Assembly (NCBI GenBank): GCA_016926495.1
Contig: JAFGOL010000214.1
Location: 1-5,791 of the forward strand
Length of the DNA: 5,791 nucleotides
Source of the DNA: Oligoflexia bacterium
GTDB taxonomy: Bacteria; Bdellovibrionota; JAFGOL01
Reading direction: 5' to 3'
The stretch's first letter is position 1; every line of letters begins with the position of its first letter. Made by a program: the position numbers and the translations under genes. Below the pieces are notes generated by a model, which searched no databases, was not told the origin of the DNA, and saw only the letters and a program-made list of their open reading frames with translations. Positions 1-5,791 of the stretch are shown piece after piece.

Positions 1-1
1 C

Positions 2-328
2 GGGCCCAGGGGACCGGGCGCAATGCAATCCGAAGTCGATGAGCTTCTTGCAAAGCATGAGGACGACCTGCGCAAGGCGGCGGAAAGGGAAGTCAGGCTC
101 TGGTATATAATAAACGCCATATCGAAAAAGGAAAATATTTCGGCTTCCAAAGAAGAGGTTGAAGAGGAAATGAACCTGATGGCTGATTCCCTGAGGATCA
201 GCATTCAGGAGTTAAAGAAGAAATACAGCGAACACAACCTCTACAGGGCCCTTGAGTACGCGATAGTTGAAAGAAAAACTTTTGCTTTTGTAGCCGATAA
301 TTCAACTGTTACGGAAAAAAAGGAGTAA
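2..328 (+). CDS. tig: Trigger factor, C-terminal part (5' truncated by window edge)
   Basis: The reading frame is open to the left edge and ends at TAA 326-328, giving 108 residues of a protein whose family is usually about 430 long. Only the helical C-terminal chaperone domain is visible. The ribosome-binding and peptidyl-prolyl isomerase domains would lie upstream. The recognisable stretch runs from the charged helix with LRKAAEREVRLWYIINAIS to KENISASKEEVEEEM, matching the family pattern 'Ae..Vk...ll..Ia..E.i.v..eEve.ei'. It is followed by a Lys/Glu-rich helix and an acidic-basic tail ending TEKKE. Trigger factor is an ATP-independent ribosome-associated chaperone that shields nascent chains in the cytoplasm. 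The ATG at position 23 is internal and not the true start. The first seven codons are unusually Gly/Pro-rich (see findings). The assignment rests on the helix pattern plus the clpP-clpX-lon context, which is a classic tig neighbourhood. Confidence 0.9.
   Translation, partial: GPRGPGAMQSEVDELLAKHEDDLRKAAEREVRLWYIINAISKKENISASKEEVEEEMNLMADSLRISIQELKKKYSEHNLYRALEYAIVERKTFAFVADNSTVTEKKE
321..325 (+). promoter_or_regulatory. Shine-Dalgarno site for clpP, inside the end of tig
   Basis: AGGAG lies in the last codons of tig, just before its TAA stop, with 6 bases to the clpP ATG at 332. Only 3 bp separate the two genes, so ribosomes finishing tig can re-initiate directly on clpP. The site supports the ATG at 332 as the clpP start. 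Confidence 0.8.
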
Positions 329-331
329 AAA

Positions 332-922
332 ATGACCTATATTCCAATGCCTTACGTGATAGAGCAAACACCGAGGGGAGAACGCCAGTATGATATTTAT
401 TCAAGGCTGCTGATTGACAGGATCCTTTTTATAGGTACGGAAATAACCGATGAGGTGTCAAACCTCGTTGTAGCGCAGCTTCTGTTCCTTGAGGCCGATT
501 CTCCTGACAAGGACATTCACATGTATATTAATTCCCCGGGAGGTGTTGTCAGCGGGGGACTTGCCATATACGATACCATTAGGCACATTAAATCTGATGT
601 CTGTACCTATTGCGTTGGGCAGGCCGCGAGCATGGGCGCTTTTTTACTTGCCGGGGGTGAGAAAGGCAAGAGGTTCGCCATGCAGCATTCCAGAATAATG
701 ATACATCAGCCATTGGGCGGATACAGGGGGCAGGCTTCGGATATCGAGATCCATACAAAGGAAATACTCAGGCTTAAATCGGATCTCAACAGGATACTTT
801 CCGAAAATACGGGAAAAAAACTTGAGATCGTGGAAAAGGATACGGACCGTGATTTTTTCATGTCCGCCATCGAAGCCAGGGACTACGGGTTGATTGACAA
901 GATAATAGGCATAGACAAATAA
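332..922 (+). CDS. clpP: ATP-dependent Clp protease proteolytic subunit ClpP
   Basis: This is the serine peptidase subunit that forms a double-heptamer barrel in the cytoplasm and degrades proteins threaded in by ClpX or ClpA/ClpC-type unfoldases. It has 196 residues, the usual family length. The catalytic triad is visible by alignment with E. coli ClpP: Ser100 in GQAASMGA, His125 in MIHQPLGG, and Asp174 in EKDTDRDFF. Other family blocks are the N-terminal axial-loop region [21 protein letters not shown] (residues 21-27), the oxyanion-forming INSPGG (66-71), and [14 protein letters not shown] in the handle helix. There is only a very short N-terminus before the axial-loop motif, so no long propeptide like that of E. 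coli is present. The start is set by AGGAG 6 bases upstream. It is followed by clpX after 12 bp, its normal partner. No anomaly is seen, and identification is essentially certain. Confidence 0.99.
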   Translation: MTYIPMPYVIEQTPRGERQYDIYSRLLIDRILFIGTEITDEVSNLVVAQLLFLEADSPDKDIHMYINSPGGVVSGGLAIYDTIRHIKSDVCTYCVGQAASMGAFLLAGGEKGKRFAMQHSRIMIHQPLGGYRGQASDIEIHTKEILRLKSDLNRILSENTGKKLEIVEKDTDRDFFMSAIEARDYGLIDKIIGIDK

Positions 923-926
923 GGAG
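921..926 (+). promoter_or_regulatory. Shine-Dalgarno site for clpX overlapping the clpP stop
   Basis: The clpP stop TAA (920-922) is the beginning of TAAGGAG, so stop codon and Shine-Dalgarno share bases. Eight bases separate it from the clpX ATG at 935. The arrangement favours termination-reinitiation coupling of the protease and its unfoldase. Confidence 0.8.
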
Positions 927-934
927 TTTTTTGA

Positions 935-2203
935 ATGAATAGAAATGTTACTTCAACAGGTTTTCCGAATCTTGTTTGTTCTTTTTGCGGGAAAAGCCAG
1001 AGGGATGTAAGAAAGCTTATAGCCGGTCCCGCTGTTTTTATTTGCGACGAGTGCGTTGAACTGTGCAATGATATTCTGACCGAAGAGATCCGTAAGGAGG
1101 CTTTTACCGACGGACTTCATAAGATCCCCAAACCCTCCGAGATCAAGGCGGTGCTTGACGATTACGTGATCGGCCAGCATGAGGCAAAAAAATCCCTGGC
1201 CGTTGCCGTGCATAATCACTACAAGAGAATATTCTCAAGCGGAAGCATAGATGAAAGTGATGTTGAAATCCAGAAAAGCAATATTTTGATCATAGGGCCC
1301 ACGGGCAGCGGTAAAACCTATCTCGCGCAGACGCTCGCCAGGATACTCAAGGTGCCTTTTACGATCGCAGACGCCACAAACCTCACCGAGGCGGGTTACG
1401 TGGGAGAGGACGTTGAAAATATTCTGCTCGGATTGTTACAGGCCGCGAATTACGATGTGGAAAAAGCCCAGAAAGGCATTGTGTATATAGATGAAATCGA
1501 CAAGATCGGAAGAAAAAGCGATAATCCGTCCATCACAAGGGATGTAAGCGGTGAGGGCGTTCAGCAGGCGCTGCTGAAAATTATCGAAGGCACCAAGGCC
1601 AATGTTCCGCCTAAAGGGGGCAGAAAGCATCCGCAGCAGGATTTCATACAACTTGATACAAGGCATATTCTTTTTATCTGCGGTGGGGCTTTTGTGGGCC
1701 TTGACAAGATCGTGGAGAGGCGTGTGGCCAAAAAGGTCATGGGACTTGGCGCCGACATTAAAAGTGACGCCGACAGGAAGAACCAGAACTTTCTCCAGTC
1801 CGTCGAGCCTCCGGATATACTCAAATACGGTATGATACCGGAGTTTGTGGGCCGTTTGCCCGTGGTATCCGTGGTCAACTCTCTTGATGAGGACGCGCTT
1901 GTGGATATTCTTACAAAGCCCAAAAACGCAATGACCAAGCAGTATAAGAAACTTTTTGAATACGAGGGGGTTGAACTGGTGTTTGACGATGACGCGCTGA
2001 GATTAATCGCCAGGGAAGCAATCAAGAGGGATACGGGCGCCAGGGGGCTTAGGGCCATACTCGAAAAAATTCTTCTGAACGTGATGTTCGACATACCGTC
2101 CAGAAAAAACATAGCCAAGTGCGTAATTACAAACGAGGTCGTTGAAAAAGGCGTTGAGCCTGTTATTATATATAAGGAAGAAATGCAGAGAGAAAGCGCA
2201 TAG
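935..2203 (+). CDS. clpX: ATP-dependent Clp protease ATP-binding subunit ClpX
   Basis: This is a hexameric AAA+ unfoldase that recognises degrons, unfolds substrates and translocates them into ClpP. The 422 residues are typical. The N-terminal C4 zinc domain has Cys15, Cys18, Cys37 and Cys40 (C-x2-C-x18-C-x2-C), used for dimerisation and adaptor or substrate binding. The AAA+ module has Walker A GPTGSGKT (121-128), pore-1 loop GYVGED (154-159), Walker B IVYIDEID with Asp186/Glu187, an RKH pore loop (230-232), the arginine finger in EFVGR (Arg307), and sensor-2 in GARGLR (Arg370). The ClpP-docking loop, IGF in E. coli, reads Met-Gly-Leu here (269-271), which is a departure at the first position. 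The start ATG at 935 has a good AAGGAG 8 bases upstream and gives the expected short leader before the zinc domain. It lies between clpP and lon on the same strand with minimal spacing. All motor residues are intact. Confidence 0.99.
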   Translation: MNRNVTSTGFPNLVCSFCGKSQRDVRKLIAGPAVFICDECVELCNDILTEEIRKEAFTDGLHKIPKPSEIKAVLDDYVIGQHEAKKSLAVAVHNHYKRIFSSGSIDESDVEIQKSNILIIGPTGSGKTYLAQTLARILKVPFTIADATNLTEAGYVGEDVENILLGLLQAANYDVEKAQKGIVYIDEIDKIGRKSDNPSITRDVSGEGVQQALLKIIEGTKANVPPKGGRKHPQQDFIQLDTRHILFICGGAFVGLDKIVERRVAKKVMGLGADIKSDADRKNQNFLQSVEPPDILKYGMIPEFVGRLPVVSVVNSLDEDALVDILTKPKNAMTKQYKKLFEYEGVELVFDDDALRLIAREAIKRDTGARGLRAILEKILLNVMFDIPSRKNIAKCVITNEVVEKGVEPVIIYKEEMQRESA

Positions 2204-2208
2204 GAGGT
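2202..2208 (+). promoter_or_regulatory. Strong Shine-Dalgarno site for lon overlapping the clpX stop
   Basis: AGGAGGT overlaps the clpX stop TAG (2201-2203) and lies 6 bases before the lon ATG at 2215. It is the longest anti-SD match of the gene junctions in the window, which may raise Lon output relative to ClpX from the same message. That consequence is inferred. Confidence 0.85.
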
Positions 2209-2214
2209 ATCCAA

Positions 2215-4617
2215 ATGACAGCAACCAGGGTTTTGCCGTTACTGCCGCTAAGGGATATGGTTGTTTTTCCTTACATGGTAGTACCCTTGTTTGTAGGCAG
2301 GGACAAATCGATCAAGGCATTGGAAGAAGCCATTAACAAGAGGCTGGACATAATTCTTATAGCACAGAAGGACCCCAAGGTTAACAACCCGGCCCAGGAG
2401 GACCTTTTTGACGTGGGTACAGTGGGAAATATTATACAGCTTCTGCGTTTGCCTGATGGGACAGTCAAGGTACTTATTGAGGGAATCAAGAGGGTCAAGA
2501 TAAACAGGTACCTGCCGGTGCAGGAGCATTTTCTTGTCGAAGCATCGGAAATTGACGATGTAGACGATGAAGACACCAGTCAGATCGAGGCACTTGTAAG
2601 GGCGGTTAAAAGCCAGTTTGAAAGGTATGTCAGGCTGAACAAGAAGATTCCGCCCGAAATGCTTATGACTATTTCAGGCATCAATGATCCTTCAAGGCTT
2701 GGCGATACCATAGCCGCGCATCTTATGCTGAAGCTTGAGGACAAGCAGAAACTGCTCGGTATAGCGAATGTTTCCAAGAGGCTGGAGGAACTCCTTGCCC
2801 TTATGCAGGCCGAAATGGAAATACTGCAGCTTGAAAAGAAAATAAAGAGCAGGGTCAAGCAGCAGATGGAAAAAAGCCAGAAGGAATATTACCTCAATGA
2901 GCAGATGAACGCGATCCAGAAGGAGCTCGGAGACGAAGAGCAGGACGAGGTTACGGAAATATCAAACAGGATCAAGGCCAAAAAGATGCCCATGGAAGCC
3001 AGGGAGCGTTGCGAGAAGGAGTTGAAAAAACTTAAAATGATGTCCCCCATGAGCGCTGAGAGCGCCGTGGTAAGGAACTATATTGACTGGATACTCAGCC
3101 TGCCGTGGGAAGATCATTCGGCGGACAATAATGATATTGAAGCCGCGAAGAGGATTCTGGACGAAGATCATTACGGGCTTGTAAAGGTTAAGGACAGGAT
3201 AATCGATTACCTCGCGGTGAAAACACTTGCCGGGGATTTGAGGGGACCGATATTGTGCCTTGTGGGACCTCCGGGAGTGGGTAAAACATCGCTTGCCAGA
3301 TCGATCGGCAGGGCCATTAACAGAAAATTCGTAAGGATCTCTCTCGGCGGAGTCAGGGATGAAGCAGAGATAAGGGGACACAGGCGTACTTACGTGGGCG
3401 CGCTTCCGGGAAAGATAATTCAGGGAATGAAAAAGGGCGGGACCGTGAACCCGGTTTTTCTTCTGGACGAAGTGGACAAAATGAGCAATGACTTCAGGGG
3501 AGACCCGGCTTCGGCGCTGCTTGAAGTTCTTGACCCTGAACAGAATATCAATTTCAATGATCATTATCTTGAGCTTGATTTTGATCTTTCAAAAGTGCTC
3601 TTTATCACAACCGCAAACAGCATGTATACCATTCCGCTGCCCCTGCTTGACAGGATGGAGGTCATAGAGCTTTCTTCTTATACCGAGGAGGAAAAGCTGA
3701 ACATAGCAAGGCGGTACCTTGTTCCCAAGCAGATAGCCGCGAACGGGCTCAGGGACGATCAACTAAGGATTTCAAACCAGACGCTGCTTTTTATAATAAG
3801 AAGGTTTACAAAGGAAGCCGGTGTCCGTAACCTTGAAAGGGAAATTGGCACTGTGGTAAGAAAGTCCGCCAGGGCTCTTCTGGAATCAAAGGGTAAGAAA
3901 ATTAAAATCGCGCCTAACGAGGCGCTTATCGAAAAATTCCTGGGCAAGCCCAGGTATAAGTACGGCGTCATCGAAGGTCAGGACCAGGTGGGAACAACCA
4001 ACGGGCTCGCGTGGACTAGCGTGGGCGGTGAAATGCTTAATGTCGAGGTTACCGTTACTCCGGGACGCGGCATGGTGGAAGTAACCGGACATCTGGGCGA
4101 GGTAATGCGGGAGAGCGCCAAGGCCGCGATAAGCTACGTCAGGAGCAGGGCGGGCCAGCTTAATCTTGATAAGGATTTTTATTCAAAAACAGATATACAC
4201 ATACACGCAACCGAGGCCGCCATACCCAAGGACGGGCCGAGCGCCGGAGTTACAATTGCCACGTCGCTGGTATCAGCGCTTACAAAAAGACCCGTTAAAA
4301 AGCACGTTGCCATGACCGGCGAGATAACCATAAGGGGGCACGTTCTTCCGATCGGCGGGGTAAAGGAAAAGATCATGGCCGCGTACAGGGCCGGCGTTAC
4401 CGAGGTTATAATTCCCGAAGAAAACGGAAAGGATCTGGTTGATATTCCCGGTGACATATTAAAAACAATCCAGGTACACACCGTCAAGGAGGCCGACGAG
4501 GTACTTAAGCTTGCCCTGGTGTTTGAAGAAGGCGAAGCGCTGTTTTACGGCGAGGAAGAGGAATATTTTGTTGTTAAGGGTGACAAGGGTTATACCTCAA
4601 CGGCAAGCAAACACTGA
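2215..4617 (+). CDS. lon: ATP-dependent serine protease Lon (LonA type)
   Basis: This is a cytoplasmic homohexamer that unfolds and degrades misfolded and regulatory proteins. At 800 residues it is within the LonA range. The N-terminal substrate-binding domain starts at [16 protein letters not shown] (about 7-22) and extends to about 205. A helical, coiled-coil-prone linker with [17 protein letters not shown] (224-240) follows. The AAA+ module has Walker A GPPGVGKT (351-358), pore loop TYVGALPGK (392-400), Walker B VFLLDEVD with Asp418/Glu419, an arginine finger in LLDRMEV (Arg480), and sensor-2 Arg538 in EAGVRNLER. The protease domain has catalytic Ser676 in PKDGPSAG and Lys719 in GGVKEKI, the standard 43-residue spacing of the Ser-Lys dyad. 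Residues past about 770 form an acidic, aromatic tail with no obvious family motif. The integral protease and linker without a membrane segment mark it as LonA, not LonB. It is the third protease-related gene in the cluster and probably shares the transcript. Confidence 0.99.
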   Translation: MTATRVLPLLPLRDMVVFPYMVVPLFVGRDKSIKALEEAINKRLDIILIAQKDPKVNNPAQEDLFDVGTVGNIIQLLRLPDGTVKVLIEGIKRVKINRYLPVQEHFLVEASEIDDVDDEDTSQIEALVRAVKSQFERYVRLNKKIPPEMLMTISGINDPSRLGDTIAAHLMLKLEDKQKLLGIANVSKRLEELLALMQAEMEILQLEKKIKSRVKQQMEKSQKEYYLNEQMNAIQKELGDEEQDEVTEISNRIKAKKMPMEARERCEKELKKLKMMSPMSAESAVVRNYIDWILSLPWEDHSADNNDIEAAKRILDEDHYGLVKVKDRIIDYLAVKTLAGDLRGPILCLVGPPGVGKTSLARSIGRAINRKFVRISLGGVRDEAEIRGHRRTYVGALPGKIIQGMKKGGTVNPVFLLDEVDKMSNDFRGDPASALLEVLDPEQNINFNDHYLELDFDLSKVLFITTANSMYTIPLPLLDRMEVIELSSYTEEEKLNIARRYLVPKQIAANGLRDDQLRISNQTLLFIIRRFTKEAGVRNLEREIGTVVRKSARALLESKGKKIKIAPNEALIEKFLGKPRYKYGVIEGQDQVGTTNGLAWTSVGGEMLNVEVTVTPGRGMVEVTGHLGEVMRESAKAAISYVRSRAGQLNLDKDFYSKTDIHIHATEAAIPKDGPSAGVTIATSLVSALTKRPVKKHVAMTGEITIRGHVLPIGGVKEKIMAAYRAGVTEVIIPEENGKDLVDIPGDILKTIQVHTVKEADEVLKLALVFEEGEALFYGEEEEYFVVKGDKGYTSTASKH

Positions 4618-4620
4618 TAC

Positions 4621-4628
4621 GGGGTGAT
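4621..4628 (+). promoter_or_regulatory. Shine-Dalgarno-like site that decides the start of the membrane protein gene
   Basis: GGGGTGAT follows the lon stop by 3 bases and resembles the GGAGGTGAT anti-SD complement. It lies 4 to 8 bases before the ATG at 4633. The in-frame GTG at 4624-4626 lies inside this motif, so it is better read as ribosome-binding sequence than as a start codon. Confidence 0.65.
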
Positions 4629-4632
4629 ATTT

Positions 4633-5268
4633 ATGATTAAACAGGCTTACGAGATTATTAAGAGAAATCCTTTGCCGCTGCTGCTTATCCCGCTGGCATA
4701 CAGCATCATTGAAATGAATTTTATGAAGCTTATAGCGCCTTATCTTGCCACTAATTCGATCGCTACGGCCTTTACGGCACAGGCTTCGTACATAGGTTTC
4801 GGGCTTATTCTTTTTGAGCTTGTAAGGGTGGTCTTTCTTGCCGGGTTTATTCCGGTAATCATAAGCAATACCGGCGGAGACAATCCCACGCTGAAAACTT
4901 TCAGGGATAACCTGACAAAAAACGGTCTTCTGCGAATGCTGGGACTGGAAGCGATTGTTATTCCTATTCTTATAGCCGGACTGATGCTGCTCATAGTACC
5001 GGGCGTTATCTGGTTTATTTTCAGTATTTTTTCCTATTTTGTTCTTGTCAACGAGAAGGAAATATCGGTACTGGACTGTGTCGGCAAGGGAATAAGCAAG
5101 AGCGCCGGGTACAGGATGAAGATCCTGGGCTATTCGGTCCTTTTCGGGATTGTAAGCATGATCGCGCAGATTGTGCCCGTTATATCCATAATAGTCGACA
5201 CAATTGCCACGCCGTTTTTTTATACGATACTTGCCATGATGTTCAGGGAGGCTAATCTGAAGCAATGA
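4633..5268 (+). CDS. Polytopic inner-membrane protein, resembling the DUF975 / GPDPase membrane-domain group
   Basis: This is a 211-residue, strongly hydrophobic protein of unknown function. By eye, membrane-spanning stretches lie at about 13-35, 52-77, 103-139 (long enough for two segments, with a proline at 123), 163-187 and 188-203. The segment GLMLLIVPGVIWFIF, followed by a loop with NEKEISVLDCVGKGISKSAGYRMK and another hydrophobic helix, recalls a recurring pattern in bacterial membrane proteins: 'IPGi...', then 'e..g..eAl.rS..l.kg...' and a further helix. That pattern is seen in DUF975, UPF0259 and the membrane domain linked to glycerophosphodiester phosphodiesterases. No catalytic motif is visible. 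The ATG at 4633 is preferred over the GTG at 4624, which falls inside the ribosome-binding site. It starts 15 bp after lon and overlaps the next gene by 4 bp, so it is probably co-expressed with both. It could instead be an unrelated small transporter-like protein. The family placement is tentative, but the gene itself is secure. Confidence 0.85.
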   Translation: MIKQAYEIIKRNPLPLLLIPLAYSIIEMNFMKLIAPYLATNSIATAFTAQASYIGFGLILFELVRVVFLAGFIPVIISNTGGDNPTLKTFRDNLTKNGLLRMLGLEAIVIPILIAGLMLLIVPGVIWFIFSIFSYFVLVNEKEISVLDCVGKGISKSAGYRMKILGYSVLFGIVSMIAQIVPVISIIVDTIATPFFYTILAMMFREANLKQ

Positions 5269-5791
5269 GGCTGAGAACCGCGTATTTTTTATTTTGTTTC
5301 ATGGTTTTGTTTTTTGCCTTTTCCCTGTCCGCGGAGGATAAGGGAGAAGTTGAAGCCGGTACCCCTGTTATGGAGCCGGGCCTTAACGCGTACATAATGG
5401 AAAAGGGCGAGGAGCTTTTTAAAATAGAAATGGACACGGGCTTCAGGAGATCGACTTTTAAATTTGCATCGGTGAATTTGTCGAAAAACTATTTTGCCAC
5501 GGCCCTTAACGCATACATAAACAGCAAGGGGATTTTTGACGCCGGACTTGCCCTTGATTTGGGGCTTGCGGGAAAGGACAATCATTATTTCGGACTGGGA
5601 CCACGGTTCAGGCTTCTTTTAAACAGGATACCGTTTTTTGAGCCGTTATATATAAAATGGGGTGCCATGTATGGATCCTTCAGCAACTCGTCCACGGTTT
5701 TCGGCGATCTTGTATACCTTAAATCCAAGGGTCTTGTTATTTCTTACGGCGGAGGATTCCATGTCGCGACGGGCAGATATTCGGTTGTAAG
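5265..5791 (+). CDS. Secreted, probably outer-membrane beta-barrel-like protein of unknown function (3' truncated by window edge)
   Basis: The open frame of 175 codons runs off the right edge without a stop. The N-terminus is a clear signal peptide: Arg2 and Arg4, a hydrophobic core at about 6-19, then SLSA before Glu24, so cleavage near residue 23 is likely. No lipobox cysteine is placed for lipoprotein processing. The mature part is rich in Gly, aromatics and alternating polar/hydrophobic residues, for example YFGLGPRFRLLL (108-119) and LYIKWGAMYGSF (128-139). This resembles strands of outer-membrane barrels, but no named family is recognised. LNAYIxxKG occurs twice, at residues 40-48 and 81-89. 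The ATG at 5265 overlaps the stop of the previous gene (ATGA), and AGGGAGG at 5245-5251 is a ribosome-binding candidate with rather long spacing. The ATG at 5301 would destroy the signal peptide. A periplasmic protein is the main alternative. Confidence 0.75.
   Translation, partial: MRLRTAYFLFCFMVLFFAFSLSAEDKGEVEAGTPVMEPGLNAYIMEKGEELFKIEMDTGFRRSTFKFASVNLSKNYFATALNAYINSKGIFDAGLALDLGLAGKDNHYFGLGPRFRLLLNRIPFFEPLYIKWGAMYGSFSNSSTVFGDLVYLKSKGLVISYGGGFHVATGRYSVV
5377..5520 (+). repeat. Near-identical 21-bp direct repeat within the secreted-protein gene
   Basis: The copies are at 5377-5397 and 5500-5520 and match at 19 of 21 bases. The core CCTTAACGC(G/A)TACATAA differs at one position. Copies are 123 bp apart, exactly 41 codons, and both encode Leu-Asn-Ala-Tyr-Ile, with a shared Lys-Gly two residues later. 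The in-frame spacing suggests a repeated structural unit, such as a pair of beta strands. With only two copies, chance or recurrent codon choice is not excluded. Confidence 0.6.

Noticed and set aside
489..698. Plus-strand open frame of 69 codons inside clpP, and a similar one at 1602-1835 inside clpX
   Set aside because: Both are out of frame within highly conserved genes, with no supporting motif or ribosome-binding site.
923..934. CIRCE-type or other heat-shock operator in the intergenic gaps
   Set aside because: The gaps are only 3 to 15 bp, and I saw no TTAGCACTC/GAGTGCTAA inverted repeat. Such a site, if any, would be upstream of tig, outside the window.
1561..2214. 217-codon open frame on the minus strand opposite clpX
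   Set aside because: It is fully antisense to the conserved ClpX AAA+ coding sequence, is low-complexity Ser-rich, and has no recognisable domain. It is a shadow of the real gene.
2962..3564. 200-codon minus-strand open frame opposite the Lon ATPase region
   Set aside because: It is antisense to Walker A and Walker B coding sequence of lon and has no family features.
4624..4626. GTG as start of the membrane protein gene
   Set aside because: It lies within the GGGGTGAT ribosome-binding motif. The ATG at 4633 is correctly spaced from that motif.
5215..5221. Run of seven T as a possible terminator
   Set aside because: No inverted repeat precedes it, and it encodes conserved-looking hydrophobic residues (PFFY) inside the membrane protein gene.
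4597..5265. 222-codon minus-strand open frame opposite the membrane protein gene
   Set aside because: It is Lys/Arg/Tyr/Asn/His-rich with no domain, as expected for the complement of a hydrophobic gene. The plus-strand frame has a ribosome-binding site, membrane segments and operon spacing.
5301..5303. ATG as an alternative start for the secreted protein
   Set aside because: It would remove the basic end of the signal peptide and has no ribosome-binding site upstream. The ATGA overlap at 5265 is a typical operon start.

Overview
This window is a single run of six co-directional plus-strand genes, all tightly packed. It reads as bacterial chromosome, most likely core genome. In order: the 3' end of the trigger factor gene (tig, off the left edge), clpP, clpX, lon, a small polytopic membrane protein gene, and the 5' part of a secreted, possibly outer-membrane protein gene that runs off the right edge. 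No RNA gene, insertion sequence, CRISPR array, convincing terminator or promoter-sized gap was found.

The left two thirds (1-4617) is a cytoplasmic protein quality-control cluster. Trigger factor binds nascent chains at the ribosome. ClpX unfolds tagged or damaged proteins and feeds them into the ClpP barrel. Lon is a self-contained AAA+ serine-lysine protease that removes misfolded and short-lived proteins. All visible catalytic and nucleotide-binding residues of ClpP, ClpX and Lon are intact. The gaps are 3 bp (tig-clpP), 12 bp (clpP-clpX) and 11 bp (clpX-lon), and at each junction the Shine-Dalgarno sequence lies on or beside the preceding stop codon. This suggests one transcript with translational coupling. 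Any main promoter or heat-shock operator would lie upstream of tig, outside the window.

The right part (4633-5791) is less ordinary. A 211-residue multi-pass membrane protein follows lon after 15 bp, and its stop overlaps the start of the next gene (ATGA). That next gene encodes a protein with a signal peptide and a probable beta-rich mature region. Neither can be given a certain function. Their position suggests co-transcription with the proteases.

Organism: the tig-clpP-clpX-lon order is widespread in bacteria. A signal peptide followed by beta-barrel-like sequence suggests a two-membrane (Gram-negative type) cell. GC looks close to half, and arginine is written mostly as AGG (14 of the first 16 Arg codons of lon), with frequent ATA for isoleucine. 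This could fit an uncultured candidate phylum or a deltaproteobacterium-like lineage, but the phylum cannot be fixed from the window. No clearly new biological system is evident; the two downstream genes are the best candidates for follow-up.
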